NCBI GenBank assembly: GCA_964373575.1
Contig: CAYJVB010000008.1
Span: 1 to 30,175 of the forward strand
Reading direction: 5' to 3'
DNA from: CAYJVB01 sp964373575
GTDB lineage: Archaea; Aenigmatarchaeota; Aenigmatarchaeia; CG10238-14
Length of the DNA stretch: 30,175 nucleotides
Shown here: one piece after another, positions 7,309-15,817 of the stretch
Layout of the letters: each line of letters opens with the position of its first letter
How positions within the stretch are numbered: position 1 is the first letter of the stretch
Made by a program: the position numbers and the translations under genes
The notes under the pieces: model-generated
The model's input: only the letters and a program-made list of their open reading frames with translations
Databases searched by the model: none
Told to the model about the DNA's origin: nothing

Positions 7309-8180
7309 TGGATACATACAATAAATTAGCCTTGAATCTATTAGGAAAACATATTTTGTCCCACGCAAATTTTTTTTCTGATTTGAAAATAGATCTAAAA
7401 AAGAGCGGTATAAAAAAAACAGTAGAAGAATATCTATCAACAACCTTTTTGAGCTGCATAATATTATATGTTATCGAAACGCTTCTGATGTCATATATTT
7501 TCACTTTAGTCGGTTTTACAGTTTTGTTTAGCATTTTTATGGCAACTACAATCAGTCTAGGCATGACAATACTGATATTTTTTGCATTTCTTAATTACCC
7601 AAAATTCTTGATTCATGATAAAGCGAAGTTTATAGATAATGCTCTACCTTTTGCCGGAATATATCTTTCAACAATAGCAAGTTCCCGACTACCTCCGCAC
7701 AAAGTATTTGAAATTTTCTCAAAGTTTGACGAATATGGCGAAATAACTAAAGAGACAAAAAGAATGATAAGTGATATGAAAGCATTTGGGATGAATATTT
7801 ATGACAGTATAGACAGGGCCGTTGACAGATCACCCTCAAACAATTTTCGCGAATTATTGTGGTCTATAGCATCAACTTTGAGAGCTGGTGGCGACCTATC
7901 TGTTTATTTGCGTGAAAAATCAGAAAGTTATTTGAATGAATACAGAAGAAAGTTGGAGGAATTTGCTAGAACCCTGTCAATATATATTGAAATCTATTTG
8001 ACAATTATTGTTCTTGGTGCAATATTTTTCACTATTTTGACATCTATAATGTCGGGACTAGGTGGAATAGGGAGCGTTGATGTAGTGCTAATACAGTTTC
8101 TTCTTATATTTTTCTTTATGCCTTTGATGTCGGCGGGTTTCATAATACTGATAAAAGGTACATCGCCCGGTGGAGAATAA
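7308..8180 (+). CDS. Pilus platform membrane protein 1 (TadB/TadC/FlaJ-like)
   Basis: A 290-aa protein starting with GTG, set by a GGTGG ribosome site 6 nt upstream. It has two hydrophobic hairpins, at about 45-105 and 225-285, flanking a cytoplasmic helical domain. That domain has the T2SSF (type II secretion F) pattern, including an SSRLPPHKVFEIFSKF segment and a WSIASTLRAGGDLSVYL segment. Such proteins form the inner-membrane platform on which the ATPase acts. It is followed immediately by a second platform gene, the usual paired arrangement in Tad and archaeal pilus loci. Confidence 0.85.
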   Translation: MDTYNKLALNLLGKHILSHANFFSDLKIDLKKSGIKKTVEEYLSTTFLSCIILYVIETLLMSYIFTLVGFTVLFSIFMATTISLGMTILIFFAFLNYPKFLIHDKAKFIDNALPFAGIYLSTIASSRLPPHKVFEIFSKFDEYGEITKETKRMISDMKAFGMNIYDSIDRAVDRSPSNNFRELLWSIASTLRAGGDLSVYLREKSESYLNEYRRKLEEFARTLSIYIEIYLTIIVLGAIFFTILTSIMSGLGGIGSVDVVLIQFLLIFFFMPLMSAGFIILIKGTSPGGE

Positions 8181-8181
8181 A

Positions 8182-9126
8182 ATGCCAAAATTTAAAATTT
8201 CGAGAGAAGCGAAGACGTTAATAGGTACAGTTATTCTCTCGTTGGTTCTTATGTTATTTGCTGTAATAAGTGGAGAAATAGGGGTTTTAGGTAATGTCAT
8301 AATACTATCTGTGCTTATTATCATAATTCCGCAGCTTGTTTTCAGTTACATGAACTTTCGCGACCTGAAAGAAATGGAGATGAGATTTCCTTCATTTTTG
8401 AGAGATTTAGTTGAATCAACTAGAGCAGGTCTGCCTCTTCATAAGGCTATAATAAGTGTTAGTAGAAACGACTACGGTCCATTAAGCAGAGAAATAAAAA
8501 AAATGGCCAATCAGTTATCATGGAATATGAGCATAGTTAAAGTCCTTGAGCAATCAAGAGATAGATTGAAGTTAAGTAATACTTTGAACAAGGTAATGAG
8601 AGTTATGATCGAAACCTACAAATCTGGCGGGTCTGTAGATGATACTTTGAACTCATTATCTTTATCCCTCTCAACAATTCAAGAAACAGAAAAAGAAAGA
8701 AAAAGCATTTTAAGTCAATACATTGTCGCAATGTATGTTATATCATTTGTTTTTTTAGGAATCATAGTAGGCATTAACAGATTGTTGATCCCTATAGTTT
8801 CATCTTCACAGGGATTATCTCTAGTGGGGAGTTTAGTGGGAAACCCTTGCGAAACTTGTCTATTCACCGGAGGATTGGTATGTGCGCCGTGTAGTATCTA
8901 TTTCAATATATGTTCATTTATGAATATTCCGGAACAGAAAGTTTCATGCTATTACACTGCATTGTTTTATTCAATGGCTGCAATCCAAGCAATTACTGGC
9001 GGATTAGTTGCTGGCCAGATAGGTGAAGGTTCAGTGAGAGCCGGAATAAAGCATAGTCTGATACTTTTTATTTTAACATCAGGTACATTCTTTATACTTG
9101 TCAATACTGGTCTTCTCGGTGGTTAA
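8182..9126 (+). CDS. Pilus platform membrane protein 2 (TadC/FlaJ-like)
   Basis: A 314-aa protein. I choose the ATG at 8182 because GGTGGAG (8169-8175) sits at ribosome-site distance; the GTG at 8170 lies inside that site. There are two N-terminal membrane helices (about 12-30 and 38-55). A T2SSF cytoplasmic domain follows, with FLRDLVESTRAGLPLHKAI near 75 and YKSGGSVDDTLNSLS near 148. The C-terminal membrane part includes a cysteine-rich extracytoplasmic stretch (CETCLFTGGLVCAPC near 233) that is unusual for the family and may form disulfides or bind metal. It is probably the partner of the preceding platform protein. Confidence 0.85.
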   Translation: MPKFKISREAKTLIGTVILSLVLMLFAVISGEIGVLGNVIILSVLIIIIPQLVFSYMNFRDLKEMEMRFPSFLRDLVESTRAGLPLHKAIISVSRNDYGPLSREIKKMANQLSWNMSIVKVLEQSRDRLKLSNTLNKVMRVMIETYKSGGSVDDTLNSLSLSLSTIQETEKERKSILSQYIVAMYVISFVFLGIIVGINRLLIPIVSSSQGLSLVGSLVGNPCETCLFTGGLVCAPCSIYFNICSFMNIPEQKVSCYYTALFYSMAAIQAITGGLVAGQIGEGSVRAGIKHSLILFILTSGTFFILVNTGLLGG

Positions 9127-9639
9127 TTGAAGGCACAGCTATCTTTCGAGTATATGATAGCGTTCGGAATATTCATAGGTATAGTGTCGTACATTTACTT
9201 ATCCTATGTAAGAACAATACCGGTTTTTGTCGAAGAAGTGAGAAAAGAGGCAATAAGATCGGATACATTTCAAATTTCTGAATTGCTTGTAAACAATCCT
9301 GGAGAACCTGCAGATTGGAGTGATGCCAGTACAGCTAATAGAATAGGTTTTCTTGATGAAACAGAAAATCTGGGTAATTTGATGTCTAAAACAAAAATAT
9401 TAGATGCTATCGGCTACTGTAAAACAGATTATAATGATTTTAGACAACGGATTGGAACTGACAGGGAATTCACCTTAGTCGTATTTGATGTAAACATTCA
9501 AGATGGCAGTAGAACACTGATTGATAGTTGTACCCCGGCTATAGGCAAAACTTCAGTCAATGCAACAATCAGAAGAATTGCCACTTATACTGAAACAAAC
9601 GGAGAAAAAAGAATAGCAGAACTAATAGTTCAGGTGTGA
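9127..9639 (+). CDS. Type IV pilin-like protein 4 (class III signal)
   Basis: A 170-aa protein with a TTG start, supported by GGTGG (9118-9122) 4 nt upstream and by direct contact with the previous stop codon. The N-terminus is MKA followed by QLSFEYMIAFGIFIGIVSYI: a class III signal with Glu5 in place and the QLSFEY pattern seen in a widespread archaeal prepilin-like family. Cleavage is predicted after Ala3. The remaining 145 residues are soluble with two cysteines. A minor or initiating pilin is likely. Confidence 0.8.
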   Translation: MKAQLSFEYMIAFGIFIGIVSYIYLSYVRTIPVFVEEVRKEAIRSDTFQISELLVNNPGEPADWSDASTANRIGFLDETENLGNLMSKTKILDAIGYCKTDYNDFRQRIGTDREFTLVVFDVNIQDGSRTLIDSCTPAIGKTSVNATIRRIATYTETNGEKRIAELIVQV

Positions 9640-9641
9640 TT

Positions 9642-10046
9642 ATGAAAGGAATAATAAGCATTATTGAAGTGATGCTGACAGGATTGATTTTAATGATATC
9701 ATTCCTCTTCTTCTTTCCACAATATTCAATTAAAACCCAGTGGAGCGACGCATTGCTTGAAATTAAAATCAAAGACACGTTGGCAGCGATCGATTCATTA
9801 AACAAAACTTATGATTTCGCAACAAATAGCACACAATTTAATGATTTCATGAATAATGTTTTTAATCCAGAATTTACAGGTTCAGCTGTTGTTTGGTGGG
9901 AGGATGTGCAAAATTTAATTGAAGGCCAAGACACCACAATACCCTATTTCACTAAAGCTCAGAAAAAAACAATTATAGATGTTGTTAACACAACAGACGG
10001 TTATCAAGTATACAGCTTGACATTGGGGTTGGGTTATGTTTTCTAA
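9642..10046 (+). CDS. Type IV pilin-like protein 5
   Basis: 134 aa from the ATG at 9642. MKG is followed by IISIIEVMLTGLILMISFLF, another prepilin helix with Glu at mature position 6. The head is small and Asn/Thr-rich. It is the last gene of the operon, and its start sits 2 nt after the stop of the preceding gene, with GGTGT overlapping that stop. Its own stop (10044-10046) directly abuts the stop of the convergent FttA gene, leaving no spacer for a terminator outside coding sequence. Confidence 0.75.
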   Translation: MKGIISIIEVMLTGLILMISFLFFFPQYSIKTQWSDALLEIKIKDTLAAIDSLNKTYDFATNSTQFNDFMNNVFNPEFTGSAVVWWEDVQNLIEGQDTTIPYFTKAQKKTIIDVVNTTDGYQVYSLTLGLGYVF

Positions 10047-11912
10047 TTATCTTAACCTAATCGTTTCAAGATTCCTCGGTGCTAAAGTTTCAACTCTGAA
10101 CATCCTATGCAATGCACTAGCAAACTGCAACGGCTTAGTGTTTTCTCCATGATTAGTTATAATTCTCTCGGGTTTTGATCTAAGATGCTGTACAAAGTTC
10201 GTCAACTCCCTCATATCCGCGTGACCAGACAAGCCATCTATTGTATGTGTTTCAAGTTCTAGTTTCATCGAATGTGTTTTTCCATTTGCTTGGATAGGTA
10301 TCTCCTTCCACCCCTTCTGGATTCTTCTTCCCATAGTACCTTCGCCCTGATAACCAACAAACACCAAAGCATTATTTGGATTATCACCCAAAGCCTGCAA
10401 ATGCTGCATAATAGGTCCTCCCTCAAGCATACCAGATGTGGATATAATTAAAGCAGGTTTCTCATCCCACACTTTTTGTCTCTCGTGTTGCGATGTTATT
10501 CTCCTAAATATTTGATTTGTAAATGGGTTCTCCCCTTGTAAAATTTTTCTCTCCATAGTCTTGGATAAATATTCTGGATATGCTGTATGAATTGCCGTTG
10601 CATCCCAAACCATGCCATCAACAAAGACTGGATGTTCAAATTTGTAAAAATCTAATATAGCCATAATCTCTTGTGCCCTTCCAACTGCAAAACTTGGAAC
10701 CACAACTACACCATTATTTTGAGTAACTCTGTTGGCAATATCCATAAACTGAGATTCAGCCTCAATTCTTCTTGCCATAACGTCTTCAGATCCCCCATAA
10801 GTAGATTCCATAATCAATGTCTCCACACGAGAAAAATTTGTGAATGCAGGATCAAACAACCTTGTTCTTGTATACTTCAAGTCAGCAGTGTAAACAATGT
10901 TATGCAACCCTTGGCCAACATGCAAATGAACAAGACTTGATCCCAACAAGTGTCCCGACGGTTGGAATGTTAATCGTACATCAGGACCAACATCCGAAAC
11001 TTCATTCCAATCAAGAACTATCGCATGTTTTATAGACTCTTTTACACCTTTAGCTGTGTACAATGGCTGTGTTCCAGATTTTTGCATCACGTCAATATAG
11101 TCTAAAGTTAACATAGTAAACAAATCCAAAGTTGGTGGAGTACAGTATAAAGGACCGTCAAAACCATATTCGTATATGTATGGAATAAAACCGATATGAT
11201 CTAAATGCGCATGACTTACGATTATAGCATCTAACTCACCTAAGTCAAATTCTTTTACATTTATGTAAGGCAGTCTGTTTGTTTCATTGCCCCCAGTATT
11301 AATACCACAGTCAAGTAAAACTTTCGATTTTGGCGTCTCAATCAATATGCAAGATCTTCCAACCTCTCTAAATGACCCCAAGCAAAACATTCTTATCCAA
11401 TCTCTGTTAGTCTGTCTATCCTCAAAAATGTTTTTACCTACCTGCTTGAGGAATTTAACTCTCCATTTAATTTCATTTGTCATAAGTTGACGAATCGATT
11501 TTACTATATTAGATGTAATTTCTGGTGATCTTTCAATTCTAGGAACCCACAGCGTCTCCTCCTTTATTTTCTTGAATGTTTCTCCACCCCTTCCTATGAC
11601 CAATCCCGGCTTCTCTGCAGTTATTATGACCAAACTTCTTTCAGATTCAAATCTAATATCTTTGATGACTCCCTCTGAAGGAACGATTTTTTTTATCTTT
11701 TCAATAGCCTTCTCAGGATCAATGCACATGGAAACATCTAGTCTTACCTCTATCCTTTTCTTTAACTCGATGACAAGTTCTTTCACTTGTTCAGATGCAT
11801 CTAAGAAAAACACCTTATCTTTGGTGTAAACAACAATTTCGCACCCTTCAAGTTCAACTCTGTCAATTACATCTTTTGGAAGATTAGATTTTACTTTGTC
11901 AAGAATTTCCAT
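10047..11912 (-). CDS. fttA: FttA / aCPSF1: KH-domain MBL beta-CASP ribonuclease
   Basis: A 621-aa, full-length archaeal CPSF73 homologue. In methanogens and Thermococcales this family cuts nascent RNA at U-rich sites and terminates transcription. N-terminal KH domains span about residues 1-150, with the GRGG loop at 107-110. The metallo-beta-lactamase core carries HAHLDH (234-239, the zinc ligands), the GHLLGS segment and TADLKY. The beta-CASP part includes MESTYGG, VPSFAVGRAQE and SGMLEGGP, and a final GLSGHAD motif supplies the last zinc ligand. The start ATG lies 31 nt from the upstream proteasome gene on the same strand, so the two may share a transcript. It is convergent with the pilus operon with zero spacing. 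Confidence 0.97.
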   Translation of the reverse strand: MEILDKVKSNLPKDVIDRVELEGCEIVVYTKDKVFFLDASEQVKELVIELKKRIEVRLDVSMCIDPEKAIEKIKKIVPSEGVIKDIRFESERSLVIITAEKPGLVIGRGGETFKKIKEETLWVPRIERSPEITSNIVKSIRQLMTNEIKWRVKFLKQVGKNIFEDRQTNRDWIRMFCLGSFREVGRSCILIETPKSKVLLDCGINTGGNETNRLPYINVKEFDLGELDAIIVSHAHLDHIGFIPYIYEYGFDGPLYCTPPTLDLFTMLTLDYIDVMQKSGTQPLYTAKGVKESIKHAIVLDWNEVSDVGPDVRLTFQPSGHLLGSSLVHLHVGQGLHNIVYTADLKYTRTRLFDPAFTNFSRVETLIMESTYGGSEDVMARRIEAESQFMDIANRVTQNNGVVVVPSFAVGRAQEIMAILDFYKFEHPVFVDGMVWDATAIHTAYPEYLSKTMERKILQGENPFTNQIFRRITSQHERQKVWDEKPALIISTSGMLEGGPIMQHLQALGDNPNNALVFVGYQGEGTMGRRIQKGWKEIPIQANGKTHSMKLELETHTIDGLSGHADMRELTNFVQHLRSKPERIITNHGENTKPLQFASALHRMFRVETLAPRNLETIRLR

Positions 11913-11943
11913 TTAATCTCACTTTGATTCAAAAAGAATCAGC

Positions 11944-12603
11944 TTATCTCTTTTCCAATAATTTCAGGACTTCAGATTTTTCTAGCATCCTGAATCCATT
12001 ATTATCAACGACACACACATCAATCCCAGTTCCACCGGATGCTATATCTCTTTCCACAGCCGCCTTTACTGCCCTCGCAGCCACACTCTTCGCCTCTTCC
12101 ACAATTATTCCATCCCTGAATAGAGTTTCCAAGACACCAAAAGCCATTGGAGAGCCAGATCCAGTTGAGAAATATTTCTTTTCCTCCAATTTTGATCCAT
12201 CTGGATGAAGAATGAACATTGAAGGACCATAATTATCATATCCTGCCAGTATAATCTGAACCATGTAAGGGAAAAAACTCCATCTGCCGCCATACAGTAT
12301 ATTTGCCAATAATGTCGCTGCCGCCTTAACAGTTATTCTTTTGTTTTCTCTGATTTCAAAAAGATTGGCTTCAGCTTTTAGATATCTAACTAAAGCTTGA
12401 ATATCACCAACCATTCCAGCCTGTGTCATGCCTATATGTTTCATTATCTCGACAATCTTTATATCATCTTTAGAAGCCACCATGTAGCCAAGTGTAGCCT
12501 TTTTCTCTGCAGCTAAAACTATTCCATCTCTGCAGACAATACCGACCGTTGTTGTACCGGTTTTTAATGACTGAAATTGCTGTGCTTGTTCCAAAAAATG
12601 CAC
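11944..12603 (-). CDS. psmB: Proteasome beta subunit
   Basis: 219 aa starting with GTG; no ATG is available upstream in frame. A 16-residue propeptide ends in TG, so autocleavage exposes Thr17 as the catalytic N-terminal threonine of TTTVGIV. Relative to Thr1, Glu17 and Lys33 (in SKDDIK) are in place, as in archaeal beta subunits. It forms the inner rings of the 20S core. No alpha subunit or PAN ATPase lies in this window. The TATA at 12636-12643 is about 37 bp before the start codon, predicting a very short leader. Confidence 0.96.
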   Translation of the reverse strand: MHFLEQAQQFQSLKTGTTTVGIVCRDGIVLAAEKKATLGYMVASKDDIKIVEIMKHIGMTQAGMVGDIQALVRYLKAEANLFEIRENKRITVKAAATLLANILYGGRWSFFPYMVQIILAGYDNYGPSMFILHPDGSKLEEKKYFSTGSGSPMAFGVLETLFRDGIIVEEAKSVAARAVKAAVERDIASGGTGIDVCVVDNNGFRMLEKSEVLKLLEKR

Positions 12604-12635
12604 CTAGAACTCTTTTATATTAACTGTAAGATTGG

Positions 12636-12644
12636 ATTTAAATA
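12636..12644. promoter_or_regulatory. Shared bidirectional TATA element (psmB and the gene at 12667)
   Basis: ATTTAAATA is nearly palindromic. It is centred about 37 bp before the psmB GTG on one strand and about 27 bp before the ATG at 12667 on the other. It is the only good TATA in the 63-bp divergent gap. The second distance predicts a leaderless mRNA. Confidence 0.55.
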
Positions 12645-12666
12645 GTTTTCTCGCGATCACTGGTTT

Positions 12667-12942
12667 ATGAGATTTCTTGGAGTAAAGTTGCTTGAAACAA
12701 CAGAAGAAAAACTGCAAAGTTTTATTTCCAAATATTTGTATGTCGATGAATCTAGAATAACTATATCACAACCTCAGAGAAATTGTTATTTAATTACTAT
12801 TTATTTTGAGGCCAGCCATTACTTAGACATTGATATAAATGAACTAATTAGTGTATTGCCAGGTGAATTTGGACGCCCAGAAATAACATATTCAGCCAAA
12901 CATGCGAACAGATATAGATTCACTCTTTGTTTGAATAAATAA
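12667..12942 (+). CDS. Small conserved-looking hypothetical protein
   Basis: A 91-aa soluble protein with an alternating alpha/beta pattern, beginning MRFLGVKLLETTEEKLQSFI, with two cysteines and no signal. I do not recognise a family. It diverges from psmB and probably shares a TATA element with it, with the start codon at or next to the transcription start. Codon use resembles neighbouring genes. It is followed 42 nt later by a membrane-protein gene on the same strand. Confidence 0.65.
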   Translation: MRFLGVKLLETTEEKLQSFISKYLYVDESRITISQPQRNCYLITIYFEASHYLDIDINELISVLPGEFGRPEITYSAKHANRYRFTLCLNK

Positions 12943-12984
12943 ACTAAAACCATCACTATTTTATTTTTTAATTGACAGATTAGG

Positions 12985-13857
12985 TTGATTCCATTGCTTA
13001 GATCAATAATCGATTATATCGACAGAAATAGAAAATTACATCAAATTATACCACTTTTACTGACAGTTATAATTCTTATTGATTTGATACTTTTTCTTTA
13101 TATTACAATATTTCTACTAAACAAAATCGGCTTTGAAGAGAAAATAACCCTAAAGATTTATCCTCTTGATGTCCTTATTGGTGCGACAATATATCTCAAA
13201 ACTGCAATAGATTTCGCTATTTTCATCGGTAGAGCAATGCACAAAAATCCTGGCTGGAAAAATAGAATAGCAATAGAACTTGGAACAGCAATAGGCAATG
13301 GGTTGGGAACAATTTTGATCCTCATTATATGGGTCTTCGTTAGAAACGTTGAAATCCTACTCGCAGCTATGATATTTTTGGCATCATTAGTGCTTTTTCA
13401 ACTAGCCTATGAAAGCATTGAACACTTTTCAAATTGGAAAAACCACAAAGGTTTCAGAAAAATTCTTTATCATTCTTTAGAATTGCCGCTTAGATATGTT
13501 CTCAAAATCATAAAACCAGTCCTAGGAAAATTAATTCCTCACATAGGATCCCACCTTAAAGGAGAAAGTTTGGGAAGTTGGCGATCCATACTATTATTCT
13601 CCTTCGGAATACCATTCATCTTGGGGTTGGATGATTTTGCTGGTTATGTTCCATTATTCAATGTGATTAACGTTTTCAGCTTCAGCATTGGTGTTCTGGC
13701 AGCGCACACCTTGTTGAATATAGCCTTGTTTGTAAACCCTGATGTTACAACAAAGCTTGTGAAAAATGAATGGATATCATATTTAGGAAGCATAGCTTTC
13801 ATTGGAATCGCTTTATACGGCTTTATTGAGATAGGAAGAATATTAAGTCATCTGTAA
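12985..13857 (+). CDS. Polytopic membrane protein of unknown function
   Basis: 290 aa from a TTG at 12985; another TTG lies three codons on, and no ATG fits. About seven hydrophobic segments are visible, near 22-46, 58-78, 97-118, 122-142, 198-217, 222-246 and 265-285. They are separated by a basic cytoplasmic loop (about 147-190). I see no transporter signature or catalytic motif. The clustering of charged residues in the loop suggests an inside orientation by the positive-inside rule. The gene ends 15 nt before the convergent stop of the methyltransferase-fold gene. Confidence 0.75.
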   Translation: MIPLLRSIIDYIDRNRKLHQIIPLLLTVIILIDLILFLYITIFLLNKIGFEEKITLKIYPLDVLIGATIYLKTAIDFAIFIGRAMHKNPGWKNRIAIELGTAIGNGLGTILILIIWVFVRNVEILLAAMIFLASLVLFQLAYESIEHFSNWKNHKGFRKILYHSLELPLRYVLKIIKPVLGKLIPHIGSHLKGESLGSWRSILLFSFGIPFILGLDDFAGYVPLFNVINVFSFSIGVLAAHTLLNIALFVNPDVTTKLVKNEWISYLGSIAFIGIALYGFIEIGRILSHL

Positions 13858-13872
13858 AGGTATGATTGCTTT

Positions 13873-14313
13873 TTACTTCAACGTATAGACGTGCACATTT
13901 TTTTCGGTGCCTAATCCATATAGGACTTCAGTATACCCAGCACCTTCGAGTAAAGTATGCATACCTTCAGTTCTTGGTGACAATGCTATTAAACTTACTC
14001 TTTGATCTACTGCATTTTTAACAACCCTTTCAGCAACTTCTGGAAAATACAATCCCAAACCTGCCATATTAAGTGCTTCATAAGGAAATGTCATAGAAGT
14101 AGCATCTGCTTTTATTGGTATTACATGTGTGTATCCTTTTACTTGTCTTAAAGCATCTTCATCAATATCTACAGCATGTATATTTCTAGCGCCGCCTTCC
14201 GATAATGCTATTGTCGATGAGCCAACACCAACATCTACAATGTCTTTAACGCTATATTCTTCTAGCAAAACTCTTACAAGTTCGGTTGCTTCTGCTTCAT
14301 TTAGATAAGCCAT
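13873..14313 (-). CDS. Small class I methyltransferase-fold protein
   Basis: A 146-aa protein with the SAM-binding Rossmann start: motif I reads IVDVGVGSSTIALSEGGA (about 25-42), followed by the acidic ribose ligand segment HAVDIDEDAL. It lacks room for a substrate domain and shows no obvious catalytic motif IV, ending with a beta-strand pair (EVLYGLGTEKNVHVYTLK). Short archaeal proteins of this type (UPF0146-like) are of unknown function; I cannot tell whether this one methylates anything. Its own TATA-like ATTTAAAG lies about 35 bp upstream, so it is separate from proS. Confidence 0.65.
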   Translation of the reverse strand: MAYLNEAEATELVRVLLEEYSVKDIVDVGVGSSTIALSEGGARNIHAVDIDEDALRQVKGYTHVIPIKADATSMTFPYEALNMAGLGLYFPEVAERVVKNAVDQRVSLIALSPRTEGMHTLLEGAGYTEVLYGLGTEKNVHVYTLK

Positions 14314-14386
14314 TCAATTCACTGTCAAATCCTTGGGAAATTAGCTTTAAATGCTTTTTCTTTTCAAAACAGACGCCCGTTGTTTT

Positions 14387-15817
14387 TTAATAAGCCTTTG
14401 CAAAATAAGTAACTTCTCCTTTCTCTCCACAAATGACGCACTTACTATTTTCTTTCTTGAAAGGAATAACTCTAACAGTCGCTGTGGTATCATTCTTAAT
14501 CCTCTCCTCGCATTCTTTAGATCCACAAAATCCAGTTTTCAAAAATCCGCCTCTCCTTTCTAAAACTTTCTTGAATTCATCATAGCTTTTAACAGCTGTT
14601 GTATTATCGTCCAAAAACTTCTTTGCTTTCTTGAATAAATCTTGCTGAATATTGTCCATCAAGTTCTCTATCTCTTTATCTACATTTGAAATTTTAACAC
14701 CAATTTTTTGAGAAGTGTCCCTTCTAACCAAAACAATCTGTTTTTTCTTCAAATCCTTTGGTCCAATTTCAATTCTTACAGGCACACCTCTCAGTTCCCA
14801 TTCATTAAATTTCCATCCTGGCGTATATTCATCCCTTTCATCTAATTCAACATTATAACCCTTCCTCTCCAAAAATTTCTGTATGGATTTTGCTTCTGTA
14901 AGCACTTTTTCCTCTTCTTTAAACCCTATTGGAACAATAACTACATGGACAGGTGCAATTTTTGGCGGTAAAACTAATCCCCTATCATCAGAATGTAACA
15001 TTATCATCGCTCCTATTAGTCTTGTTGTTATCCCCCAACTGGTTTGCCAGACAAATTTAGTTTTTCCATCTTTATCTAAAAATTTTATATTGAATGCTTT
15101 AGCAAAATGTTGACCTAAATGATGTGATGTTCCTGCTTGTAATGCCTTACCGTCAGGCATCAACGCTTCAATTGTAGTTGTATATTCAGCGCCAGCAAAT
15201 TTCTCCATTTCACTCTTTCTACCAGCTATAACAGGAATAGCTAAATACTCTTCTACTACCTTTCTGTATAGATTAAGTATCATTAGAACCTCTTTACCCG
15301 CCTCATCTTTAGTTGCATGAGCAGTATGTCCCTCCTGCCACAAAAATTCTGACGTTCTCAAAAATAGTTTTGTTGCTTTGATTTCTGCTCTCAAAACAGA
15401 ATTCCACTGATTTAATAATAATGGAAGATCTCGCCAACTCCTTATCCATCTTGCATAAGAGTCATACATAATGGTTTCTGATGTAGGTCTTACCACAAGT
15501 CTTTCCTTCAATTTGTTATCTCCAGAATGTGTTACAACAAAAGTTTCAGGAACAAATCCTTTGAAATGCTCCGCCTCTTTATGTAAAAACTTCTCTGGAA
15601 TTAGTGTCGGAAAATAAGTGTTCTTATGTCCCAATTTTTTAATCATGCCATCAAACACATCTCTAATATTTTCCCAAATAGCATAGCCTAAAGGCCTGAC
15701 AACCATGAATCCTTTCATTGCCGCATAATCAGCCAATTCAGATTTCAAAACAACTTGATTATACCATTCTGAAAAATTCTCCGACTTTTTTATTGTTATT
15801 CCTTCTTGCTTACTCAT
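14387..15817 (-). CDS. proS: Prolyl-tRNA synthetase, archaeal/eukaryal type
   Basis: A 476-aa class II synthetase that charges tRNA-Pro with proline. I start at the ATG at 15817, because AGGTGA lies 5 nt upstream; the GTG at 15826 is part of that ribosome site. Motif 2 is LRAEIKATKLFLRTSEFLWQ, followed by EGHTAHAT; the TSHHLGQHFAKAF loop and motif 3 (SDDRGLVLPP) follow. The anticodon-binding domain is next, then a C-terminal zinc-binding domain with cysteines in GFCGSKECEE and KCVICGEKG. The C-terminus ends in Tyr, as usual for this type. It overlaps the ornithine cyclodeaminase gene by 8 nt. No editing (INS) domain is present, typical for archaeal ProRS. Confidence 0.97.
   Translation of the reverse strand: MSKQEGITIKKSENFSEWYNQVVLKSELADYAAMKGFMVVRPLGYAIWENIRDVFDGMIKKLGHKNTYFPTLIPEKFLHKEAEHFKGFVPETFVVTHSGDNKLKERLVVRPTSETIMYDSYARWIRSWRDLPLLLNQWNSVLRAEIKATKLFLRTSEFLWQEGHTAHATKDEAGKEVLMILNLYRKVVEEYLAIPVIAGRKSEMEKFAGAEYTTTIEALMPDGKALQAGTSHHLGQHFAKAFNIKFLDKDGKTKFVWQTSWGITTRLIGAMIMLHSDDRGLVLPPKIAPVHVVIVPIGFKEEEKVLTEAKSIQKFLERKGYNVELDERDEYTPGWKFNEWELRGVPVRIEIGPKDLKKKQIVLVRRDTSQKIGVKISNVDKEIENLMDNIQQDLFKKAKKFLDDNTTAVKSYDEFKKVLERRGGFLKTGFCGSKECEERIKNDTTATVRVIPFKKENSKCVICGEKGEVTYFAKAY

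Noticed and set aside
3598..10046. Archaellum (flagellum) operon
   Set aside because: No archaellin N-terminus, FlaF, FlaG or FlaH (KaiC-like) gene is present, and the platform protein is split in two as in Tad-type or pilus loci.
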